Source of the DNA: Craterostigma plantagineum
Taxonomy: Eukaryota > Streptophyta > Magnoliopsida > Lamiales > Linderniaceae
Assembly (NCBI GenBank): GCA_027422505.1
Contig: JAPQWV010000685.1
Span: 124,001-188,000 of the forward strand
DNA: 64,000 nt
Direction: 5' to 3'
Positions 1 to 12,661 of the stretch are shown here, one piece after another. Below the pieces are notes generated by a model. That model saw only the letters and a program-made list of their open reading frames with translations, did not search any database and was not told where the DNA came from. The translations under genes and the position numbers were made by a program. How positions within the stretch are numbered: the first letter of the stretch is position 1; each line of letters opens with the position of its first letter.

Positions 1-3000
1 TCAAGGTCTCGATTCTTCGTTTCTTTTGCTTAGTTAGACTCGTTTTGATTTCAGAGATTTATGAGGATCTGATTGTCTTGCGGGATTTGTTTGCGTGATT
101 ATGCAAGGAGTGCGATTCAAGAGAGATGAGCATGAAATTGAAAACGATTCACTTCTCGTCTCCTTTATTTATGGGTGGTTACAGTGTTATTTTAAGTTTT
201 GGGTGTAATCTAATAATTTGTTTGCGTGATCATGCAAGGAGTGTGCGATTCAAGAGAGATGAGCATGAAATTGAAAACGATTCACTTCTCGTCTCCTTTA
301 TTTATGGGTGGTTACAGTGTTATTTAATTTTGGGTGTAATCTAAATATAGGATTTGGATGTGGCGATCGTTAAGGCTACGAATCATGTAGAAGCTCCACC
401 CAAAGAAAGACACCTCAGAAGTGAGTTTTTTGTTTATCTCCCCTTATTTCACTCATCACGATTTCTTTTCTTCTATATTTGTTCTTCATCCCGCTAGATC
501 TGGTTAATCAGTGGTGTTGGTCTGCTCAATTTCATTTACTTATATCTTTTTCGGTGTAGTTGTTCCGTATTTTTATCTTCAAAGAGTCTTTGATCTGGGA
601 CCTTAACTTTTCTCTAGTATGGAGTGTTGGGAGTTTGTTCTAATTTTAGATAAAACACTTCAAAATGTATGTTCAGAAAAACGTTAAGGGAGAATTCAAT
701 AAGGATTTAGATTCCAATTCTTTCTTACGTTAGAAGATGAGTACACTCGCGATAATGCTATTAGTTTTTGGATGCTTAATGCAGAAATTCTGGCGTCCAC
801 ATCAGCGATCCGGCCTCGAGCTGATGTTGCGTACTGCATACACGCAATTTCAAGACGATTGGCGAAGACACATAATTGGACGGTAGGTGCTGAAACATCA
901 TATGCTTATCGATGTGCTGCTTTTCAACATCATCTTTTATCACAAGTTCTCAACTAAGTTCTTCTTGGTTTGGATTTGATTTTGATCTTCAGTTGATTTG
1001 GCTTGCTGTATCTAGGATCAGTTTTTTGAGATGCTTAGATTAGAACCATATGTTTTGTTTTTTGGACGTGGATAATCTTTCTCTTGCAATATAGTTATAC
1101 GATCCGTTTCTGATTTCAACTTCCATACTTTAACAGGTTGCACTGAAAACACTCATAGTTATTCATCGAGCTTTAAGGGATGGTGATCCGACATTTAGGG
1201 AAGAACTTCTAATTTCCAACAGAGAGGACGGGTCCTTCAAATGTCAAATTTTAAGGATAACTCAAGCCCCATTGGTAAAACACCATTTTCGAATTGATTT
1301 TTCTTTTCATTGAATCCGATCAACGCCAGCTTTTGTTCATGCTTACAGAGTCTTTCTTGCTTCAGTTAATAAAGTGTTAACTTATATAAGAACGAACAAC
1401 TGTGTGATCAACTTGTTTAAATTTTCTATATTTCTTTTCCAGCTTGGGATTGTTCTGCTTGGGTGCGAGCATATGGATTTTTCTTGGAAGAACGATTAGA
1501 GTGTTTTAGGACACTTAAGTATGACATTGAAGCGGAACGTCTTCCAAGACCTGCACAAGGGCAAGATAAGGTTTGTTTTTGCTGAACGAATATAGTAGAA
1601 CTGTAAATCATTTAATCATATGATTATTCCTTTGGAGTATTAATCTAGCTTGTGAATTCTGAACATTAAATTTCTCCAGGGATATAGTAGAACTAGAGAA
1701 CTGGATAGTGAGGAACTCTTAGAGCAGTTGCCTGCTCTGCAGCAACTTCTTTATCGTCTTATAGGTTGCCAGGTATGCCTTCAACACTTTAGTACTCTGT
1801 CTTGCAAGAGATAACATTTTGAGTTTAAATTGTTTTTATTTATTCGTGATGTTAAAGATGAATATATAATATAACAAAAGTTAACATTATTTCTTCAATC
1901 TACCCGTTAAATATTTTTAGCCTGAAGGAGCCGCTGCGAGGAATTATGTAATCCAATATGCGCTTGCCTTGGTACGTTTTAATACTTGTGACAGATTTTT
2001 TTTTATATATTCTCCATTGGACTTTGAAGCAAGGGAAAAATGAATTGTTCTCAGGTGCTCAAAGAGAGTTTTAAAATATACTGCGCCATCAATGATGGAA
2101 TTATTAATCTTGTCGACAAGGTAAATGGAATTTCACACATACCGTAATGTTTCAATAATAGGAAGTGCAATTATTTATCTCATACTCATGATTATATATC
2201 AATAACTTTTTTTGTTATATTAAGTTTTTTGAGATGCCAAGACACGAAGCCACTAAAGCCCTCGATATCTATAAAAGAGCTGGACAGCAGGTTAATTCTT
2301 ACAAAATTATCTTCATTTTCTCACTGGTTAGTTTTGTCAATAACTACATCCGTTTATGATATTGTTATACTGTGAATTTTCGGGCAGGCTATTGGTCTCT
2401 CTGAGTTCTATGAAGATTGCAAAGGGCTCGAACTTGCAAGGAATTTCCAGTTCCCAGTGTTGAGAGAGGTAAACTTCAACAAAGAATTAGCTTTCCATTT
2501 TTATGTTACCTATTCATCATAGTAGTTTCCAAATCTTATCCCTATTGCGAGAAGAGCGAAATTTTCAAAAAATTTTCCAGCCTCCACAATCCTTCATAGC
2601 AACAATGGATGAATACATAAGAGAAGCCCCGAGGATGGTTCCTGTCCCCTCTGTAGCCTTGGTGAGTCTTGCATGCCTATGATTATTAAACTCATATGTG
2701 GAAGTGATTAACTTGCACTTATATAATATCCGAACAATATTGGACAGGAATATCCCGAAAGATTGATGCTGACCTACAAGGAAGCAGACGATACTGCACC
2801 CACCGAGACAAACGAACCTTTAGAGGAATCTATAACACAGCCACCACCCACGGATGAGGTTGCCGTCTCAACTTCTGAAACTCCCGCCCCTCAACCTCTT
2901 CCTCCTCTCTTGGATACTGATGATCTTTTGGTAATAATTTATTATTTTATATCCACATATCGTTTAAAGTCTTTGGGTGCGGTACATTATGAATTTTAAA

Positions 3001-3842
3001 CATTTAAAGGATAAGTCAATTGTTCACTCACAGTACGTTAAAAGAAAAGAGATAGAAGAGAAGTTGTAACCGACATTCGTGGTCATGAAATCCTTTTCTA
3101 CAGGGTTTGAATGTGAACGATGCAACTGCACACGAAGCATCTGTGATAGAGGAAAGCAATGCATTGGCTTTGGCAATTGTTCCATCTGGTTAGCATTCGT
3201 ATAAATAAATTTCTGTAAATATTTATCATGTACTTTAAAATATTATTTCTTAATCTTGGAAATGAAAATTATTTCAGTCTCAGAAGCACCGCGGGCGCAC
3301 AGTTTTGATCCCACGGGATGGGAGCTTGCCCTTGTTACCACTCCAAGCACCGACATCTCAGCTGCTCAAGATAGGCAATTGGTATGTTCAATGTTCGAAC
3401 GTTATTCATTTATCTTAATTTAGTGTTGATAACAGAAAATTGCACTAAACATCTTATAATATATATCATTGTTGACATTGTTTGTAAGGCTGGTGGATTA
3501 GATGCGCTCACCCTCAACAGTTTGTACGAAGAAGGTGCCTTTAGAGCATCACAGCGACCAGTATATGGGTCGCCTGCCCCGAATCCATTTGAAGCTGCCG
3601 ACCCATTTGCCATGTCCAACAACGGCCTGAGCCCACCGATGGCTACGAATATGCCACCTTATCATCATCAGAACAACATTTTCGACCCGTTCCAACCCGT
3701 TTACCCGCAAACCCAGCCTAATTTATACATGAACCCGCGGAGCAACCCGTTTGGCGATTCAGGCTTCGAAGCATTTCCTATGTCATCGGGCGCTCATACT
3801 TCGGATAGTACGAATCCATTTCGTAGTACGGGTCTTATATAA
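1..3842 (+). CDS. ANTH-domain clathrin assembly protein (AP180/PICALM1-type), 5' partial, one frame break
   Basis: Adaptor that binds PIP2 membranes and recruits clathrin and AP-2 in endocytosis. Exons I can place: 1-5, 351-420, 785-882, 1137-1274, 1443-1570, 1680-1772, 1921-1971, 2055-2120, 2225-2290, 2388-2468, 2581-2661, 2748-2930, 3104-3188, 3278-3381 and 3489-3842, all with GT-AG borders. The start codon lies left of the window. The ANTH part shows [26 protein letters not shown] and GYSRTRELD; the tail has NPF and DPF motifs for EH-domain and AP-2 partners and ends NPFRSTGLI, as in Arabidopsis At2g01600/At1g14910. In exon 1137-1274 the frame slips by one base near 1211-1215: a base is missing relative to the family, and without it a stop appears at about 1500. 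All later exons are in phase with the restored frame, so I read this as sequence error or a very recent lesion. Confidence 0.93.
85..345 (+). repeat. Tandem duplication of ~130 bp in first ANTH intron
   Basis: Two near-identical copies, about 85-214 and 216-345, lie head to tail directly upstream of the splice acceptor at 349-350. They differ by only a few bases, including a 2-base insertion in the second copy. The short ORF here is only the repeat unit read twice. Confidence 0.9.
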
Positions 3843-5060
3843 TGAATATATATGTTGCATGCACAAATCTTAGGAGCGTGAAAGCATATATGGTTTCATT
3901 TTGTCGTGTTTGAATATGGCTTTACTCAGGTCTGAATGTTTGTTTTTTATGTGAAGATTATGATGCTTTGAGATGAATTAAGGTCATGCTTTGTTGTTTT
4001 GATCGTTTTGGCATCGGTGCATATCATATAATTGTATCTTGTTAACTGCAATTAAATTTGTGACTTTGTGTATTATAAAGGGAATAATACCCTATTCATT
4101 TGATTTGTCATGCGGACCATTTTTTAATTCGTTTTCTCATCATCTATACTTTTATGTAAAGAGCTTATGGTTTATAAAAGTTGTCAAATTGGTCTGTCAA
4201 TTTAATAAAAGTTATTTACAATTTTAAGTTTAATTGCTTAATTACAATTTTATCCTTAATATTTAATTTATTACAAGTTTATTGTTAAATTAATTTTATT
4301 ATTGATGACATAAAATGTTCAAAATATAAAATAATTTAATATATATGCACACACATTGCGCCGAATATAGTTTAAATTATATCATCACAAATTAAGTTTT
4401 CATATTCAGACAGTTACAATAACATTATTATTTTCTATATTGAACATCATTGATAAAAAAGTAACTTTTAAAATATGGAATATTGTATATTACCGAATAA
4501 GCATCGTGTCGTGTATGCTCAAAATGTTAGTTTTTGAGATCGTATCTTGTATTTCTATTTCTCAATTATTCCTTGTTTTGGAATACTGATAAAATAGATA
4601 ATGTGACACTACGTCCCCCAAATTTCTATCTGCTTGAAACCAGAACCAACTCCACTCCCCATACCTTCATTAATAGTGACGATTAAATGTGTCATTTGGT
4701 TCCTGAACTTGGCAAACCGTTTCTCTTTGGTCCTTTTACCTGTTCTTTAGGTCAAATTAAAATGGAGATGTTTTGCAAAGTTAGGAATCAAAACAACACA
4801 TTTTAAATTTTGAGCACCAATCATAAGCCTTGTTAATCTAAACAACAAATAAGCGTTTCTCTCTCAATATAATAGAAGAAAAATACAATTATAGACAGAC
4901 GTCAACCAATTAGTTTTATTCGCATTCCTTTAAATAATTGAATATCAGAATAATGAACATTGCATAAAGAAAGTGGCAATTGTATTACTTAGGTCTACCA
5001 TTTTTCCCAAACAATAAAAGAATCGAGTCATTCGATAACCCTTGTTCTTCATCTTCGTCT
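3843..5060. other. 3' UTR of ANTH gene and AT-rich spacer
   Basis: The first ~200 bases are the likely 3' UTR of the ANTH gene. The rest is AT-rich and non-coding, including a dispersed repeat at 4143-4370. The last bases before 5061 are the 3' UTR of the convergent peroxidase gene. No further gene is seen. Confidence 0.7.
4143..4370. repeat. Dispersed AT-rich repeat, copy 1
   Basis: Shares an ordered set of words with 61757-61960: a 'gtcaaattggtct' block, an 'acaattttatcctta' block, and a 'caaaatataaaataattt' block followed by a CA-rich stretch. I could not define ends or a family. Confidence 0.55.
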
Positions 5061-6239
<1,179 letters not shown>

Positions 6240-6330
6240 TTATATTTGTAAGAATGAAATGTGTATAGTTGAAGTATTAGAGAGATTATTTGCAAGTAAA
6301 ATTGTGATGAAGGGTTTTCATGCAATTGTG

Positions 6331-6338
6331 TATTTATA
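6331..6338 (-). promoter_or_regulatory. TATA box of the peroxidase gene
   Basis: TATAAATA on the minus strand, about 104 bases upstream of the peroxidase ATG at 6227, a normal plant TATA-to-ATG distance with a short 5' UTR. Confidence 0.65.
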
Positions 6339-6339
6339 G

Positions 6340-7414
6340 GGACAAAATGGTTTTCAATCTCTTACAAGTGGGTCACCGTTGGATGGCTGGCTATGTTATG
6401 GCTGCTAATATCATAAACGCGTTGCTTTTTTCATAATGTAATTAAACTAATTGAATTAAGAAAGACACTTCTTTACATTTGTTCCTTTACTGATTAATAT
6501 TTTTATCATTGTGAGCTTGTGTCATATGGCCGTCCATAGTGGCTTTTGAGTCTTTGACTATGACCGTTCTTTCTGCTATTAATATTATATTATATTGATT
6601 AAGTCACTTCTTTGATGTTTCGTAATTTTGAAAAGGTTATTAATGGTAAAAATAGTTTGCATGCAAATATGAGAGAATGTGCTCACGACTGCTATCGTAG
6701 AAATATGACAAATTCTCCGGTAGTTTATTAATTATTATATTGGACGCGGGTACGTTGATATGAAGGTTTGGTGACAGACAGCTATTGCAATATTCAAATC
6801 ATATAAAGTCTACATATCAAAATCCAAATGTCAAAAGCGTTCACAATACATATTATAATATCGGTGTGTACGTAAAACACTACTTTTTTTACCCATTCAA
6901 ATGGCAAACGGAATAATACTTTATTGGAAGGCTGGCAGGAATATCACATATGATCAAGATTGATTCATTCTGAAAGAATGGATCAAATCGGCTATCCATG
7001 GTACAAATTTATTCAATTATTTAAATTATAACTATTCTATTTATTCAATTATTTAATGTGCACATACATGCGTGTTTCATCAAATAAAATATACATCACC
7101 GGTAAAATTCAGAATTTACCTATTGGAATACTTACATAATATATGCAATATGAAAAAGCGACGTCAAAATTTGATTCTCTGCTAGTCGAAGATTTCAACG
7201 TGTGCAAAGGCCAATTAAAACGAAGTTGTCTGGAAGCAACGATTAACTGTTTAAAATAATAACAAGCGTTGAACCAGTATTAATAGTATGACCTTTCCTC
7301 GTTTACAAAATATTATTACAGGACAATGCATGCATGAATCTCTCAAGAAGTTGAATACATATTATCATTGAAAGACGTTCAACAATTGTCTGTGATGAAT
7401 AGAGATAGGCTTAG
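6340..7414. other. AT-rich intergenic, no gene seen
   Basis: Upstream region of the peroxidase gene. AT-rich, with no credible ORF and no element with recognisable ends. Confidence 0.6.
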
Positions 7415-7560
7415 CCAATGACCCTTGGCCCAATGGTTGAGGGAGAGGCCTGACAGGTCTTGTGGCTAAGAGATCATGGGACTAAAAATCAAATCAATCA
7501 ACTGTCAGCATTTTTTCATGTGTAGGTATTTAATAGAATAAAATTTTTACACACATTTAG
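7415..7560 (+). mobile_element. SINE-like element
   Basis: A tRNA-like head (ccttggcccaatggttgag, matching a pol III A box) is followed about 40 bases on by a degraded B-box position (gatcatgggac). A T-rich tail follows, with 'taggtatttaatagaataaaattttt'-type sequence. A similar tail recurs at 59172-59200. Target-site duplications are not clear, so ends are approximate. Confidence 0.5.
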
Positions 7561-8311
7561 CTACCATAAGGAAACATGTTTTGGTAAACGATACATTAAA
7601 AAAAGGTACCTCACGCTTACGATATATCACACAACATATTTGGAAATTATGTAGCACATAAACACGTGGTATGATACATAATATACATATCAAAAGATCT
7701 GCAAACGATGGTAAAATGGTACTAACAACCAAACAGTGGCTCTGTGAAAAATCTTTTTCTACTAAGTACTTATATATAAAATTTTCTGACCGGGTGCCGA
7801 ACTGATAAATTTTTATTCTTTTAGATATTTAAGTGAATATACACCAATAATCTTACATAAATAATCTGTTGGGTGTCTAATTAATAGCATATTTATCCAA
7901 TATATATTTAAAAAGAAAACACAATATTTTTTATTTTCGTTGACATTTTCTTCAACGCACAACAGGCCAGTGGAATATTGTCGTTTAAGAAATAAGAATG
8001 CTATATTAAATAATGAGCTGACCAGTCAGGTCGTGACTTGCAAGAGCAGTTTGACTTTTCGTTCAATAGTTCGAGCTTCCGAAATTAGATTTGTCACAGC
8101 GAATATTTTCCTGACTTTCTAAAAATGTGTAAAAAAACCTAAAATAAACAAATATACGTAATTTAAGTATATATGTCAAGGTCGCACGTGATGTTAGAAA
8201 TAAAAATTATTAATAATCAATACCCGTAAAACGTTGGACTGCGGGATGATCAAATTAAGCAAAGCTATTCTCATTAAATCATAGCGGCAGGAGAGTTTAG
8301 GAAAACATTAG

Positions 8312-8345
<34 letters not shown>

Positions 8346-8879
8346 TATATATATGTATATATTTTAAAGTTTTTTGGATATAAAAAGTTTGGCGGAAAAC
8401 ATACAATTTCAATATTTGCATACACATACAAAAATTATGCAAAAACGACAGAGCCGCATATGTACATTGTTCTAACAATTCGAAAATTATAATTGGAATA
8501 AAAAAAATTGACACTAAGCAAAAGTCATCTCATTGTCCCCTTTTATACTTCCATCACATAAAACGATTGATCTCAGTATCATTCTACCATAGTATTATCG
8601 GAATCATCTCATTCTTCATAATTATAACGCACCCTAAGGTTTCCATCACATATCATAATTAATTATATAAGAATTAACTGATCAACCTATTAAATGCATA
8701 ACAGTCTTTGCAATAGTATAAAGGTACGTAGAAATAAAGAAAAGAATATGCCGACATATTTTATATATTCATGCGGATATAATTAGGAGAGTAGACAGAT
8801 ATTATTAATTAATTAAATATGATATATGCTGTAATTGACCAAAAGCCTAGTGTTTTAAGCTGAGCCCATTTCGACCCAC
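7561..8879. other. AT-rich intergenic with a TA microsatellite
   Basis: No gene. A (TA)n run occupies 8313-8343. The short ORFs are low-complexity shadows. Confidence 0.6.
8313..8343. repeat. (TA)n microsatellite
   Basis: About 15 uninterrupted TA units, then a short degenerate extension. Confidence 0.95.
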
Positions 8880-9510
8880 ACCATTCCTATTTAGAATTTG
8901 AACCTCGTCATATCAAATTTGAAACAACCGTGCAAGAAATGACACAAGAATTAACGTGGTTCGGATCATAACCTACATCCACGGTGATAACAGATCTCTG
9001 ATCGATGTGTTTTTGGTTACAAGAAAGAGCAGAAAACACATTACAAGCTCTCAAATCGACCTAACGCAAGGTGAGACGCCCAAAATTTGCGCGGGAAAAA
9101 TTGCAGAGTGAAAAACGATCTCAGAGTTGATTCACCTTTTAGAAGATGATCTCGTTAACTTAAAGTTGTAAAAGACCAAAAGACCCCTAACTGTCGTCAA
9201 CTGGTTTTCGTCGCGCGTCACGGCCTTGTGCCAGCATCGTTACGGCCGTGACCATTTAATTGGGATGCATAGGTCTGTTTCTGTCGAATGTCACGGCGTC
9301 GTGCGAGTACGCTCACGGCGGTGACCTTGAGCAGATACGCATTGGCCCGTCTCTGTCGTGTGTCACGGCGTCGTGCGAGTCTCGTCACGGCCGTGACGCT
9401 GCACAGGCTTCTTTTTCTGATTTCGATCTTTTCCCGCTCCATCGTTTGAACTGTGGCGATCTTCAGCAAACTCGAATTCACTCTTCAACACGTCATCTAT
9501 TTTATTTTTG
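8880..9510 (-). mobile_element. LTR-like retroelement fragment (minus orientation)
   Basis: At 8950-8985 the block 'aacgtggttcgg ... cctacatccacgg' matches the corresponding block at 29692-29728 and 36296-36332 inside the LTRs of the 29380-37114 element. Such blocks are common in plant LTRs. With the GC-rich repeat at 9210-9397 it looks like a degraded LTR or solo LTR. Ends and duplication are not resolved. Confidence 0.45.
9210..9397. repeat. Three-unit GC-rich repeat of hairpin motifs
   Basis: Three related 43-base blocks at 9210-9252, 9283-9325 and 9355-9397 (period 72-73). Each starts GTCG..TGTCACGGC or a close variant and ends TCACGGC[CG]GTGAC, so the blocks can fold on themselves. The GC content is strikingly above the AT-rich flanks. 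Confidence 0.8.
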
Positions 9511-10349
9511 AGATAAATAAATTATAAATTTATTTCGGAAAATTCTGTATGAGCATCTCAATGGAGACTAAAAATCCAAACATACCAAAAGTTCCCAGAT
9601 TGGACCCTAGCCCAAAGTCAAATGCATTTTTCATCTTCTCTCATGTTTTTAAATTCATACGTTTGAGAATGAGTATCCAAACAAATGAGTTTGATATTTT
9701 AAAAAATACACACACTTCTATTTCTTTTAATTGTAAAAAGTAAAATATATAAAAGGGCTCGCGTTATTAATAAACATTTTTTTCTATGTTTTTATATGAA
9801 AAATTGAGTTTATTATTAACTTAGTGGATTCATTTTTCGCTCGAATTTGAAATAATATTGTGGTCTAATTTGTAAAAATGTAAGTTATGTGGGTAATATA
9901 AAAAATGGGGTATATGAGAATATTTCAAGAATCGTTTTTTAGTTGAGATTGATTTAGCAGTTGGAGAAGAATAACTGCATTTTGAGTTTGAGTTTGAGAA
10001 TGAATTTTCGGTTTTACATACTCTAAAGATTAATTAGAAATCTAATTCTATTTAATAAATAGTTACAATAGTATTATTGTTTTCATTTGTAATTAGGTGG
10101 AGGATATCTCAATTCAAAGCAATATAGTTGTAATATAACCCCTTCATTAAACTAAACTAGTATTCTTGCACATTCAATATGTGTGCTACTGAAAAAGAAA
10201 AATTTATCATTATTAAATTAAAAAATTATAATTAACTAAAAATGGTAAGTTACCAATTAATTAAAATTAATAAGTAAATATAGTGTGTGGTTTTTCTATT
10301 TAATATTTTAAGGCTCAATTGACAAGACTAATTGGATGGTTTTATAGTT
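9511..10349. other. AT-rich intergenic, no gene seen
   Basis: Low-complexity AT-rich sequence. Poorly defined repeat fragments are possible, but I see no supportable gene. Confidence 0.55.
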
Positions 10350-10692
10350 GGGAACGGATCCTCTGTCCCGCAAATATATCCCATTTTGTATCCCATATTA
10401 GAATATATAAAATAAAATGATACTTATGGATATCGAAAAATATAAGATATGGATATCAATATGATCGTAACAAAACAAATAATAAATTAGATATTTTTTA
10501 TTTAATTATATCATATAAGTCTAATGAAGCAGCGATGATTTTAAAATTTGGTGCAATATGTAATTAGAAAATTAGAAATTAAAATAAAACCAAAACAAAA
10601 AAATCTTCCTTGGTTTGACACTTGTCAAGTATCCGTGTTGTGGGACAAATAACGGGACAAAGAGTGGGACAGAGAATCTCACTCCGATTTAC
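10350..10692. mobile_element. Non-autonomous TIR element (MITE-like)
   Basis: The left end 'ggatcctctgtcccgc' pairs with the right end 'gtgggacagagaatctcactcc' as imperfect terminal inverted repeats. There is no coding sequence. Its interior (10456-10560) is related to parts of the hAT-type element at 14971-15609 and of the large inverted repeat at 27434-37625. The target duplication is not clear. Confidence 0.6.
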
Positions 10693-10714
10693 AGTAACGC
10701 CTGACGCTTGATGA

Positions 10715-11310
10715 AATACTAGTATTTTTTTTACACACTCTATGCATGTGCATATGATTTAGTATATTATGTTGCTCTTAATATTTATATTTATTATTTA
10801 TTGTCGAATTAATGAAATATAATTTATAACTATATAAAAGAAAAATAATTATTAGGAGGTGTAAGTATAATAAATAAATAATATAAAAGTAACTTGAAAA
10901 TTATTAAAGTTAGATAATTAGATTATAGCCAAAATGTGGCAATTTATAGCCACTAACACCCTTTATAAATAGTATAGATAGTTAGAATAGTACATATAGT
11001 ATATATATCTATACTATTATAGCAAGGGCGAGGGAGGGTGACTATTAACTGCTAAATTGGTTGATAAATATTTACAATTTAACCTCTCTATTTTTAATTT
11101 CATTAATTAAATAATTATCACATTTAACATCTCAATTTTTAGTGATTATATTTACACCCCTAATCATTATTTTTCTTTATATAAATATATATATGAATTA
11201 TATTTCATTTACTAGAACATAATTTATAAATTTTAAAATAAAATTAAAAGAATTATATTTTAATTACGCGCATATAGTGTGCATAGTACAAGTATATATC
11301 TATTTATTTA
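10715..11310. repeat. AT-rich inverted-repeat element
   Basis: Two arms face each other: about 10815-10880 (with 'aaagaaaaataattattagg' then 'ggtgtaa') and 11144-11215 (its near complement). Weaker outer pairing lies around 10730-10760 and 11270-11300. A stem-like 'agtatagata'/'tatctatact' pair sits near the centre. Probably a MITE or foldback remnant; its class is not assignable. Confidence 0.5.
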
Positions 11311-11701
11311 AACATATATGTCTCATGGTCATGATACGATAAATGAGGAAATAAATAAAGAAAAGATTTCGTAATCGTGGAAACTCAAACTCAAACTCAA
11401 ACATGACGATGTAAAGACCAAAATACCCTTGAGAAGACAAACCATTTTACAAAGCACAAAAAAGCCTTCTCTTCTCCTTCCCGGCGATTTTCCATTACAC
11501 CACAGCCACCACAAAATAGAAAAAACAAAATCACAGCAAAAACAAACCCTTTCTTCTTCTTGTTCGATCAACAACTGTCTATTCAGATCATCCATTCCAC
11601 ACAATCAAGCGCTCTTACAGAGGATAGCTCTGTGCAAGAAATAGGGTCTTTCTGAGTTCATAAGATTCGCGACTGCATTGAATTTCTTTTCTTCTTCTTT
11701 T

Positions 11702-12661
11702 ATGGCTATGGGTACAGAAAGATCAAAGGCGTTGCACAATTTCACGTTGCCCTGCGACCTCCGATGGGGAAATCAGAAGTCATTCCGATGCATGACGGCC
11801 AACTCAAACGGCCAAATCCCAGCCGACGGCCCCTCGAACCGAGGAGGAAATTCCGATCCATCCGATCAGCATCGCGGCGGCGTCTCTTCCGAGCTGGAGA
11901 GGGGGGAGATTCCTACGAAGGGTTCTCCTTCTTCGTCGGGCGGTGGGCGCCGAGGGAAGGCGGAAGTGGGCGGCTCCGTCGCGGAAGCTGAGAATGTGGG
12001 CGTCGATCTCCAGGCGGCGGCGGCTGCCGGAGAGAAGAGGAGAGAGTCGATTTTGAAGGAAGGGCTCGAAGAGGGGCAAACAGCAGCCCCACCTCCTCCG
12101 CCGCCAGTGGCGGCGACGGTTCCCTCTGATGTGCGTCCTTGGAATCTGAGGACACGAAGATCGTCGGTGAGATTCTCGGAGGGCGTCGATGGGGGAAGTG
12201 TCCGCCTCCCTTTGGAGGGCGGCGGCGGAAATAGGCACAGCGCGGGACTTGCCCAGCCGCGCGCCTCCGCGTCGGCTGTGACGAGATTTCCGTTGACTGG
12301 AAACATGGATGATTACGGCGTCGGAACTAGCGGCGGGGAGAAACGCGAGAGGAAGAAATTCTCCGTCGCTTTGTCCAAAAAGAGATTGAAGAGGACTTCT
12401 TTTCCTTTGTCGGCCATAGACCACCTCGGAGGCCTAAGAAGAGAACAAGAGCTGTTCAGAAACAGATGGACGTGAGTAAACATACTCTCTTAAACCAGCA
12501 AAAATTCATACAAACATTATCTTTGTCTGTATAGATAGTTGTTTCATTTTTTAACTAATGGGATCTTCTTGTATATTTTCTTGCAGACTATGTTTCCTGG
12601 GCTGTGGTTGACTGAAGTTACTACAGACATGTATAAGGTTCCTGATGCTGTAGCACCCTAG
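11702..12661 (+). CDS. DUF1639 family protein, one frame break in exon 1
   Basis: Plant-specific protein of unknown biochemical role. I chose the ATG at 11702 because it gives MAMGTERSKALHNFTLPC, the conserved family N-terminus. Exon 1 is 11702-12471; exon 2 is 12587-12661 and encodes TMFPGLWLTEVTTDMYKVPD, the conserved C-terminus. A WNLRTRR motif sits mid-protein, and the rest is Gly/Ser/Ala-rich low complexity. The KFSVALSK block is followed by one base too few: the run at about 12377-12381 has five As where the family frame needs six. Downstream the frame gives IEEDFFSFVGHRPPRRPKKR, typical of the family. Exon 1 measures 770 bases; one restored base makes it a whole number of codons. The gene is most likely intact with an error in a homopolymer. 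Confidence 0.87.

Noticed and set aside
11804..12424. 206-codon minus ORF opposite DUF1639
   Set aside because: Shadow ORF caused by GC-rich low-complexity coding sequence; the plus strand carries the conserved protein.
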